From Ignavibacteriota bacterium (GTDB lineage Bacteria; Bacteroidota; Kapaibacteriia; Palsa-1295), in NCBI GenBank assembly GCA_003151215.1, contig PLXB01000438.1, positions 1-8,710 of the forward strand: DNA of 8,710 nucleotides, read 5' to 3'. Within the stretch, counting starts at the first letter, position 1; every line of letters begins with the position of its first letter. A program made the position numbers and the translations under genes. Shown here piece after piece: positions 1 to 6,600 of this stretch. The notes beneath the pieces are model-generated. The model had not been told where the DNA came from, did no database searches, and worked only from the letters and a program-made list of their open reading frames with translations.

Positions 1-70
1 GATTTAAAGAAAAATGTGCCTATTTTGGGCTGAATTCGCCAAAGTATAAAATAATTTGATATTTTAGAAA

Positions 71-97
71 TGCTTTTGAGGTGAAAGCACTTTTTTC
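71..97 (+). terminator. Possible Rho-independent terminator
   Basis: TGCTTT (71-76) and AAAGCA (84-89) form a 6-bp stem with a 7-base loop, followed after one C by six T (91-96). It would end a rightward gene lying left of the window. The stem is short and AT-rich, so this is tentative. Confidence 0.3.
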
Positions 98-101
98 TTC
101 G

Positions 102-109
102 TATATTTG
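102..109 (+). promoter_or_regulatory. Bacteroidota-type -7 box (TATATTTG)
   Basis: The sequence matches TAnnTTTG exactly. A TTTG at 75-78 could be the -33 element, with a 23-base spacer, the long end of the usual range. It points right, but no convincing gene follows before 1170. It could drive an unrecognised small transcript or be a chance match in AT-rich DNA. Confidence 0.2.
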
Positions 110-361
110 TATTTGAGAATACGAACATCATGTCTTTTCTGAGCAGATATAATGGGCGTATTGGAGTATGGATTTTTGGGCGTATGGAGGGGCACCGACA
201 TACAATGTGACAGCCACAAACTTCCAAGCTACTTCTCAGTAATAGACTGCCAACCTATCAATTAACTCTCGGCGACCTGCCGATAATTTCCTAAAACAAT
301 AAACTGCTATCTATTTCGCGCAGCACTTAACCGTGAGCACGTGGAATATGTGCTCTTTGAA

Positions 362-391
362 AATTTAAAAGCATTCATTCTGAAGTGAATG
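362..391 (-). terminator. Possible terminator of the DmeF-like gene
   Basis: Read leftward from the transporter stop codon, CATTCA (391-386) and TGAATG (377-372) make a 6-bp stem with an 8-base loop. It is followed by CTTTTAAATTTT (371-360). The hairpin starts about 19 bases past the stop. The stem is AT-rich, so strength is doubtful, but position and orientation fit. Confidence 0.35.
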
Positions 392-409
392 AGACCGCAA
401 TCACCGGAC

Positions 410-1069
410 TCATTTCCTTTGGAATTCGATCAATGTTTTGCCAGAACCTCTGATAAGACTGAACGACCAACTGGTGATCACAACCGATCCGATAATGCCG
501 CTCAGTGCATCGAGGGAATAAATATGATATATCATTCCTAAAGTAAGGGCAATAATTGCGGTAACACTTGTCAGCCCGTCAGCTAAGACGTGAAGATATG
601 CAGCGCGGATATTGTGATCGCTTTCTTCGTGCCCATGATGAAGCACGACGGCGCTCAGGGCATTCACGACGAGTCCGATGCAGGCAACAATAATGGCTTC
701 GCTGAATCTGATCGGCAGAGGATTGATCAGCCGTTCGATGGATTCAACAGCCATGATAACGGCAATGACCAGTAAAATAATGGCGCTGGTAAATCCTGAT
801 AGCGCCAGGACCTTATCTTTGCCAAATGCAAGCCGCTCGGAATCGGCGTACTTACGGATCACGACATACGCGATCCAGCTCAATCCGATCGCAAAAACGT
901 GAGTGGACATGTGCCATCCTTCTGCTGTCAATGCCATGGAGTTTGAATAATAACCAAAGGTCACTTCCAATATCATCGTAAGCGCAGTAAGGATCACCAC
1001 CCACCGCGTTTTATGCTCATGTGAGTGATGATCGTGATTGTGTTCGTGATGAAGTGTGCCGTCATGCAT
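410..1069 (-). CDS. dmeF: DmeF-like cation diffusion facilitator lacking the C-terminal domain
   Basis: This is an inner-membrane divalent metal/proton antiporter of the cation diffusion facilitator (CDF) family, closest to DmeF, which exports Co(II)/Ni(II) from the cytoplasm. The 219-residue product has a His-rich N-terminus (nine His in residues 2-19), then six likely membrane segments near 22-41, 45-70, 88-109, 121-143, 157-180 and 183-206. The metal-site pair is HxxxH in segment 2 (H53, H57, within GWHMSTH) and HxxxD in segment 5 (H160, D164, within AYLHVLADGLTSV). Both surroundings are typical of DmeF. A second His cluster (144-152) lies in the segment 4-5 loop. The protein stops 13 residues after segment 6, so the cytoplasmic dimerisation domain is absent. 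The other two frames beyond the stop do not encode it. The ATG at 1069 lies four bases from a -7-type box and has no Shine-Dalgarno. Family assignment is firm; the metal is inferred. Confidence 0.9.
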   Translation of the reverse strand: MHDGTLHHEHNHDHHSHEHKTRWVVILTALTMILEVTFGYYSNSMALTAEGWHMSTHVFAIGLSWIAYVVIRKYADSERLAFGKDKVLALSGFTSAIILLVIAVIMAVESIERLINPLPIRFSEAIIVACIGLVVNALSAVVLHHGHEESDHNIRAAYLHVLADGLTSVTAIIALTLGMIYHIYSLDALSGIIGSVVITSWSFSLIRGSGKTLIEFQRK

Positions 1070-1073
1070 AATG

Positions 1074-1081
1074 CAAAAATA
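1074..1081 (-). promoter_or_regulatory. -7 box abutting the dmeF start codon
   Basis: Read on the - strand this is TATTTTTG, an exact TAnnTTTG match, followed by CATT and then the ATG at 1069. Transcription would begin at or next to the start codon, implying a leaderless or nearly leaderless mRNA. No clear -33 TTG element sits at the expected distance, which lowers confidence. Confidence 0.4.
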
Positions 1082-1130
1082 CCAAGAAAATACCTGCGAG
1101 CTGATTATGTTGTAACTTTCTGTCCGATTA

Positions 1131-1169
1131 GGAGTTCTTCTATTGACTTAATCATTCATTTATAGTCTC
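1131..1169 (+). repeat. Upstream segment shared with the second paralog (copy 1)
   Basis: These 39 bases align without a gap to 2017-2055, each ending directly at a start codon; by hand count about 23 of 39 match. GGAGTT (1131) and TAATCA (1149) lie at identical distances from the ATG in both copies. The segment is probably part of the duplication unit and may hold shared 5' regulatory sequence. Confidence 0.5.
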
Positions 1170-2000
1170 ATGAAATATTTCATTATCGTTCTTCTTTTTT
1201 CGGTGGCAGTGTCATCGCAGGCACAGATTACACTTGAGCATACATACGGAACTTACCATATTTATCATGATTTAGTAGAGGTAGACTCCAGTTTATTTAA
1301 ATATGTTTTCTATAACAAAAAGGATTCGGTTACAATTTATAATCTTGATCACACACTTGACCGTTTGATAATATTGCCGATAAAAGATTCGGCAAAGGCA
1401 AATTATTATGAAATGGATCAAATTTCAAAACGACTCTTTGATCCTGATGATTCTTATGAAATGTTGATAATAAAGACAGCAAGTCCCTACGATATCAGAA
1501 TATATAAGGAAAACGGGGATGTGCTCTTCGGATGCGAAAATTGTAACTTAAGTGATCAGATTGGTATAAACTTTGGTATTGAATACCCTCATTCTATTGT
1601 TAATACTAACCAAGGTGTAAAGATGATTGTAGATTATTATGACCAAGGTGCACCATTTCAAACCGCGGTTTTCTCTCTTCCAGGCAAACTTCCCGGCGGC
1701 ACTGCAAAATCCGGTGTCAATGCGCCAACGATTGTCAACGGAAATTCGCTACCGATTTCTGCATATCCGAACCCCTCGAATGGTCAGATGCGAATTTCTT
1801 ACAAACTGCCATTGGGTGAGACAACAGGCGAGCTTGTCATTTTATCTACCGATGGAGTGGAAGTAAAAAGATATAAAGTCGGATACGGATTCAATGATAT
1901 TCTTGTGGAGAAATCGGATCTTCCGAGCGGATCGTATTTTTATAAACTCGTTACGGAGAAAGGGGAGAGTGAGGCGAAGAGACTCGTGATTTTGAAGTGA
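1170..2000 (+). CDS. Secreted protein of unknown function with T9SS sorting domain (paralog 1)
   Basis: The 276-residue product begins with a Sec signal peptide (residues 1-18, cleaved after SQA). A middle domain of about 150 residues matches no family I can name. It has repeated beta-like phrases (YNLDHTLDRLI, ISKRLFDPDDSYEMLI, YKENGDVLFG) and a CxxC pair at C122/C125. A linker starting at residue 171 leads to a C-terminal type A T9SS sorting domain (about 197-276: YPNPSNG, LVILSTDG, GSYFYKLV, terminal LVILK). In known systems this domain guides passage through the outer membrane and is then removed while the cargo is attached or released. The adjacent downstream gene is a tandem paralog. 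The 5' two thirds is visibly AT-rich and the region encoding the linker and sorting domain is richer in G+C. No Shine-Dalgarno precedes the ATG, which is chosen because the signal peptide starts there. Secretion is well supported; function is unknown. Confidence 0.9.
   Translation: MKYFIIVLLFSVAVSSQAQITLEHTYGTYHIYHDLVEVDSSLFKYVFYNKKDSVTIYNLDHTLDRLIILPIKDSAKANYYEMDQISKRLFDPDDSYEMLIIKTASPYDIRIYKENGDVLFGCENCNLSDQIGINFGIEYPHSIVNTNQGVKMIVDYYDQGAPFQTAVFSLPGKLPGGTAKSGVNAPTIVNGNSLPISAYPNPSNGQMRISYKLPLGETTGELVILSTDGVEVKRYKVGYGFNDILVEKSDLPSGSYFYKLVTEKGESEAKRLVILK
1680..1997 (+). repeat. Near-duplicate linker and sorting-domain segment (copy 1)
   Basis: These 318 bases encode residues 171-276 of the first paralog and align without gaps to 2554-2871. 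By hand count about 96 of 106 encoded residues match. DNA identity is highest at the 3' end: 1887-1919 equals 2761-2793 (33 bases), and 1923-1963 equals 2797-2837 (41 bases). Confidence 0.85.
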
Positions 2001-2016
2001 ATGATTCTTTGATTTT

Positions 2017-2055
2017 GGAGTTGTATGGATGAGCTAATCAATCATCCAAACAGTT
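2017..2055 (+). repeat. Upstream segment shared with the first paralog (copy 2)
   Basis: This is the counterpart of 1131-1169, ending directly at the ATG of the second paralog, with GGAGTT and TAATCA at the same distances from the start. It also contains a 7-bp inverted repeat, TGGATGA (2026-2032) and TCATCCA (2042-2048), with a 9-base loop. Copy 1 does not preserve this repeat, so it is not clearly functional. Confidence 0.5.
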
Positions 2056-2874
2056 ATGAAACATTTTATCTTTCTTTTTTTGGTCCTGGTTACCGTACCA
2101 TCTCAGGCGCAGATTACTGTTGAACATAAATATGTCAACCATAATCGACGCTTTGGTTTGGTGGAAGTCGATTCTGGTGTATTTAAATATGTTATTTTTA
2201 ATCGGCTTGATTCAATCTACATTCATAACCTCGACCACTCATTGGATCGCATTATTACGTTCCCAAAATTGGACGTTTACACCGATTTGGAGCATATTTC
2301 AAAAAGACTTTTTGATGTTGATGATGCTTATGAATGTCTAATATCGACTCCTACATTCCCCTACAAACTAAGAGTATTTAAAGAAAATGGAGATTCTCTT
2401 TTTGGTTGTGATGGTTGCTCACTAAATACTGCAAACATAGATTTTGGAACAAACATACCGCCGCCAATAGTCAATACCGGTCAAGGCGTAAAGATGTTAG
2501 TTGAAGACAATTATCTTGCTGGTAGTCCAACTGGTTTTACGGTATACTCTCTCCCAGGCAAACTCCCTGGCGGCACGGCGAAATCCGGTGTCAATGCACC
2601 GTCTATTGTTAGCGGCAATTCATTTCCGACTTCAGCTTATCCTAATCCATCGAACGGGCAGATGCGCATTTCGTACAAACTTCCCTTAGGAGAATCTACC
2701 GGCGAGCTTGTTATTTTATCTACTGATGGAATTGAAGTAAAAAGATATAAAGTTGGATATGGATTCAATGATATTCTTGTGGAGAAATCGGATTTGCCGA
2801 GCGGATCGTATTTTTATAAACTCGTTACGGAGAAAGGTGAGAGCGAAACGCAGAAGCTGATCATTTTAAAATAA
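2056..2874 (+). CDS. Secreted protein of unknown function with T9SS sorting domain (paralog 2)
   Basis: The 272-residue product is a tandem paralog of the preceding gene and starts 55 bases after that gene's stop. It has a signal peptide (1-18, cleaved after SQA) and a middle domain about half identical to its partner, sharing LVEVDS, LDH.LDR, ISKRLFD, KENGD and VNTxQGVKM. The CxxC pair is kept at C118/C121. From residue 167 to the end it is about 90% identical to paralog 1, including a type A T9SS sorting domain (about 193-272, PNP at 196-198). The spacing and lack of a hairpin followed by T between the two genes suggest co-transcription. The stop lies three bases before the strong hairpin at 2878-2905, which may also end this transcript. 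The middle domain is unrecognised; possible roles such as surface adhesion or substrate binding are guesses. Confidence 0.9.
   Translation: MKHFIFLFLVLVTVPSQAQITVEHKYVNHNRRFGLVEVDSGVFKYVIFNRLDSIYIHNLDHSLDRIITFPKLDVYTDLEHISKRLFDVDDAYECLISTPTFPYKLRVFKENGDSLFGCDGCSLNTANIDFGTNIPPPIVNTGQGVKMLVEDNYLAGSPTGFTVYSLPGKLPGGTAKSGVNAPSIVSGNSFPTSAYPNPSNGQMRISYKLPLGESTGELVILSTDGIEVKRYKVGYGFNDILVEKSDLPSGSYFYKLVTEKGESETQKLIILK
2554..2871 (+). repeat. Near-duplicate linker and sorting-domain segment (copy 2)
   Basis: This is the second copy of the 318-base segment at 1680-1997, encoding residues 167-272 of the second paralog. It includes the 33-base and 41-base exact matches near its 3' end. Confidence 0.85.
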
Positions 2875-2905
2875 AAAACTGCCTGCGGGATTCGTCGCAG
2901 GCAGT
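2865..2905 (-). terminator. Rho-independent terminator of the DUF4142 lipoprotein gene
   Basis: ACTGCCTGCG (2878-2887) and CGCAGGCAGT (2896-2905) form a perfect 10-bp GC-rich stem with an 8-base loop. Read leftward, the stem is followed by TTTTTTATTTT (2877-2867), a classic intrinsic terminator about 25 bases past the lipoprotein stop. The T tract overlaps the last codons and stop of the second T9SS paralog. Read rightward the hairpin is followed by CGGTTGTTCT, a poorer tail, so termination in that direction is likely weaker. Confidence 0.85.
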
Positions 2906-2930
2906 CGGTTGTTCTAAAAGGGAATTCAGT

Positions 2931-3512
2931 TTACGATTTCATCTTATCTTTGATAGCTTTTGCCATATCGAGATGATGCATAATTGTCGGAAGCGTCTTT
3001 CCGGCCCAAGCCTTGAGATCGGCATCATTCCCGCTTTTTGCCTCCGATTCAAAAGCGCTTACAGCACCGCTATGATCGCTGACCATCTGATCCATATAAG
3101 CTTTATCAAAATCAGTGCCGGTTTTCTTTGAGATATCGTCGCAAATCTTCTGGCTCTTATCGCTTAAATTCGCCGGAAGTGCAATTCCTTTTTTATCTGC
3201 TGTTGCCTTCAATTCAGCTGCTGCAGCGGTATGATCTTTTACCATGATCTTGGCAAAATCTTTTATACTCTTCGATGATGAGTTATTGAGTGCAAGCTGG
3301 CTGAGGGTGATTTCCGTCATTCCTCCATCGGCAATTGCAACGGCAAATTTAGTCTCCGGAGAAAAATCCGCAGCTCCGGTTTTCTTCAGTGTATCGACCG
3401 TAGCCTTATTCGAATCCGCTGCAACTTTCGTAGCATCGGTATCGCTCTTTTTTGCACAGGAAACGAGGGTAAATAAAAATAACGCTGTAGTAAAGGAAAT
3501 AAATGTTTTCAT
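2931..3512 (-). CDS. DUF4142 family lipoprotein
   Basis: This 193-residue predicted lipoprotein carries a DUF4142 (PF13628) domain, a ferritin-like four-helix fold common in envelope proteins of unknown function. The N-terminus is a type II signal peptide with lipobox LVSC, lipidated cysteine at C19. A charged low-complexity linker runs to about residue 48. The domain (about 50-190) shows the family pattern: F56..A..G.TEI.LS.LAL, IKDFAKIMVKDH (83-94), KGIALP (108-113), FDKAYMDQMVSDH (135-147), LKAWAGKTLP (166-175) and a closing HHLDMAKAI. Repeated His residues (H94, H147, H179, H180) are typical of the family; metal binding is not established. The gene stands alone, convergent with the T9SS pair and divergent from the large propeller gene. 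The ATG at 3512 is the start of the signal peptide and has no Shine-Dalgarno. A leader hairpin and a -7 box lie upstream. Physiological role is unknown. Confidence 0.92.
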   Translation of the reverse strand: MKTFISFTTALFLFTLVSCAKKSDTDATKVAADSNKATVDTLKKTGAADFSPETKFAVAIADGGMTEITLSQLALNNSSSKSIKDFAKIMVKDHTAAAAELKATADKKGIALPANLSDKSQKICDDISKKTGTDFDKAYMDQMVSDHSGAVSAFESEAKSGNDADLKAWAGKTLPTIMHHLDMAKAIKDKMKS

Positions 3513-3537
3513 AAGTAAATAAGTGAGTTGATGAAAA

Positions 3538-3566
3538 ATATCCTGTGGTCGGGGAGATCAGGATAT
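3538..3566 (-). promoter_or_regulatory. Inverted repeat in the leader of the DUF4142 gene
   Basis: ATATCCTG (3538-3545) and CAGGATAT (3559-3566) are a perfect 8-bp inverted repeat with a 13-base centre. It lies 25 bases upstream of the lipoprotein start, between two divergent genes. Read toward the lipoprotein gene, the right arm runs into TTTTTC (through 3533). It could be an attenuator-like hairpin, an mRNA-stabilising structure or a dimeric regulator's operator; sequence alone does not decide. Confidence 0.4.
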
Positions 3567-3611
3567 AACCGATTGCGGGGAACAATCCTTTTAATTGGAA
3601 TGCTATATAAG

Positions 3612-3619
3612 CAAAATTA
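3612..3619 (-). promoter_or_regulatory. Possible -7 box for the DUF4142 gene
   Basis: Read on the - strand this is TAATTTTG, an exact TAnnTTTG match, giving a leader of roughly 90 bases that would include the inverted repeat at 3538-3566. No -33 TTG is visible at the right distance. Confidence 0.3.
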
Positions 3620-3642
3620 AGCGAAAGGATTCCTTTTTTCTT

Positions 3643-3652
3643 TATAATTTTA
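3643..3652 (+). promoter_or_regulatory. Possible promoter of the propeller gene
   Basis: TATAAT (3643-3648) overlaps TAATTTTA (3645-3652), which is one mismatch from TAnnTTTG. Either would place the transcript start within about 10 bases of the ATG at 3665, giving a very short leader. No good -35 or -33 partner is visible. Confidence 0.25.
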
Positions 3653-3664
3653 CAATCCCCTTCG

Positions 3665-6600
3665 ATGATCTATATAAAAATTCCGCTCTATCTTCTTCTG
3701 ATACTTGGATTTAGCACCATTCAAATTTATGCTAAAGAAACCCCTGCTAAATATCCGCCATCGTTATACTCAGGTTTGAAATGGCGATCGATCGGACCGT
3801 TTCGCGGCGGAAGATGCCTGACAGTTTCCGGAGTTCGCGGCAAGCCGACTCTCTATTACATGGGCGCGACGGGTGGGGGAATCTGGAAAACCGATGACGC
3901 CGGAAGCACCTGGTTTCCGATCTCGGACACAGCGTTTCATTCAGCATCGGTCGGAGCATTAGCAATAGCTCCGAGCGATCCGAATATCATTTATGCCGGA
4001 ATGGGTGAGGCCGCGATCCGCAATACCGTTGCTATGGGTGACGGTATGTATAAATCAACCGATGCAGGCAAGACATGGAAATTTATCGGACTGGAAAGAT
4101 CCTATTCTATTGCAAGAATTGCTGTTCATCCCTGGAAACCGGAAATTGCATACGTTGCAGTGCTTGGTCAGGTTTTCGGAAAGAATAAAGAGCGGGGAAT
4201 TTACCGGACGATGGATGGAGGAGCTTCCTGGCAGTTAATACTGAGTAAGGATGATTCGACCGGAGCGATCGATATAAAAATGGATCCTTCGAATCCGAGT
4301 AATCTTTATGCATCAATGTGGCATGCGAACCGGACTGCATGGTCACTCACAAGCGGCGGCGAATCGAGCGGACTCTATAAATCCACCGATGGAGGCAACA
4401 CATGGAATCTGCTTTCACATAATCCGGGAATGCCGAAAGGTTTGCTTGGTAAAATTATTGTTTCGGTTTCTCCGGCAAATCCTGAGAGAGTGTATGCAAT
4501 GATCGAAAATGAACATGGAGGATTATTTCGCTCTGATGACGGAGGGAAAAAATGGCAGCAACTCGATACCAATAATAATCTGACGCAGCGCCCGTGGTAT
4601 TTTTCTCAGGTCTTTGCCGATCCGAAACAACAGGATGTCGTCTATGTAATGAATGTTGAATTCTGGAAATCGACCAATGGCGGCAATTCATTTTCAAAAG
4701 TTCCGCAGGAGCATGGCGATAACCACGATATGTGGATCAATCCCGATGATCCGAATAATTTTATCATCGGTGACGATGGCAGTGCTGCGATCACATTTAA
4801 CGGTTCGAAGACGTGGTCGAAAGAAGCACTTCCGACATCACAGTTCTACCATGTCAATCTCGATAATGATTTCCCGTATAATGTTTACGGCGCGCAGCAG
4901 GATTGGGGTTCGATCCGCATTGCCAGCCGGACCACCAATGGCGATATCGGTATTCATGATTGGTACGGAGTAGCCGGCGGAGAAGCCGGATACATTGTGC
5001 CGAATCCTACAAATCCCGATGTAACATATGGAGGAGAGTACGACGGTTTATTCAGTAAATACACTAAATCTACCGATCAATACCAGGTAATCTCTCCATA
5101 TCCCGAATCGAGTCTTGGCGATGGAGCGTGCATGAGGAAATACCGGTTCCAATGGACCTATCCGATCATGATCTCACCGCTCGATCCGAAGGCGATCTAT
5201 GTTACTTCGCAGATGGTGCACAAGACGACGAATGAAGGACAGAGTTGGGAGATCATCAGTCCGGACCTGACACGAAATGAAAGCGAGATGCAATGCTCCA
5301 GCGGCGGACCGATCACCAAGGATAATACCGGCGCCGAGACCTTCCCCGATATTTTTGCGTTCGCGCCATCACCCCTTAAAGCAGGTTTGCTTTGGGCCGG
5401 TACAGATGATGGACTTGTACATATCTCCACCGACGAAGGAAAACATTGGCAGAATATAACTCCGCCGACTTTGCCGCAGTGGGCAGTTATTTCTATTATT
5501 GAGCCTTCCCATTATGATGCTGCAACATGCTATGTCGCCGCTCATCGTTATAAGTGGGATGACAGGCATCCCTATCTTTTTAAGACAAATGATTACGGAA
5601 AATCATGGAAGCAGATCACCGATGGCATCGCCGATGAAGCTTTTACTCATTGCATTCGCGAAGATCCGCATAAACGGGAATTGCTTTATGCCGGAACGGA
5701 GAAAGGTGTTTATGTTTCATTTAATGATGGCGAAAACTGGCAATCGCTTCAACTAAATTTACCTGTTACACCGGTTCGTGATATTCAGATCCAAGCGCGA
5801 GATAACGATCTTGTGATCGCCACGCACGGCAGATCGTTTTGGGTTTTGGATGATATTACTCCGCTCTATCAATTGAACGATCAGATGGCAAATGCAGATC
5901 AGATCTTATTTGCTCCGCGTCGCACCGTTCGCATGGATGGAGGCAGCGCAGATACGGCGATCACTTCCGGACAGAATGCAGCAGGCGGGGCGATCATCCG
6001 CTACCACTTCAAAAAGAAACCGGACGGGGAGATCAAACTCAGATTTCTGAACGAGAAACGAGATACGATGACATGGTACTCAAGCGTACTTGACAGAAGA
6101 AAAGAACCGGTGAAGATCAAGAAAGAATTTTACGAAGATCCTTCGGCCAAGCGTCCGGGTGTTCTTCGCGCCGATTCCGGTTCAAATGTTTTCGTCTGGG
6201 ACTTGCGGCATGACGATGCGGAGGAATATGAGAAAGATGCCGTCATGCAAGGTTCGCTTGCCGGACCGAAAGTGATTCCCGGAAAATATTTTGTACAACT
6301 TCTCCGACGGGATACGCTCCTCGCAGAACAACCTTTTGAGGTATATGAAAATCCGAAGATCAAGGTATCGCAGGAAGATCTTGTTGCTCAGAATATACTG
6401 GCGTTGGAGCTTCGCGATACCATTTCAGCGATCCATAAAGCAGTGAAAAGAATACGTAAGATCAGAGCATCGGTGGAAGGATTTCTTGCTGCATTTACCG
6501 ATACACTTGAAGCGAAGCCGTTCAAAGATTCGGCGAAGCCATTGCTCGACAGCTTGCAATTTGTCGAAGATGAATTTATACAATCGAAGATCAAAGCCGG

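Larger units (their letters stand above)
1..409. other. Intergenic region with no supportable gene
   Basis: No reading frame here resembles a known protein. The longest ATG-started stretch I traced on the + strand is 26 codons (130-210) and has no recognisable features. The region holds a terminator-like hairpin (71-97), a TATATTTG box (102-109), a short direct repeat of GGGCGTAT spaced 24 bases apart (154-161 and 178-185), a 6-bp inverted repeat GAGCAC/GTGCTC (335-340 and 350-355), and a possible terminator for the leftward transporter gene (362-391). It could include decayed sequence or a small RNA, but nothing proves either. Confidence 0.5.

Noticed and set aside
130..210. A 26-codon ATG frame on the + strand
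   Set aside because: It has no recognisable sequence features, the ATG is too far from the -7 box to resemble the other starts, and chance frames of this length are common.
130..233. A 34-codon open stretch on the - strand, possibly a remnant of a secreted protein
   Set aside because: It has no start codon of note and no clear family match, and stops lie close on both sides.
305..412. A frameshifted C-terminal domain for the DmeF-like protein
   Set aside because: I translated the two other frames past the stop; neither resembles a CDF cytoplasmic domain, and one stops within 12 codons.
590..902. Two + strand open frames of 61 and 74 codons
   Set aside because: They lie antisense within the DmeF-like gene and have no protein features of their own.
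1143..1166. Sigma-70 style promoter TTGACT and TATAGT before the first T9SS paralog
   Set aside because: The spacing is only 12 bases, and the -35-like TTGACT is not kept in the paired upstream region of the second paralog.
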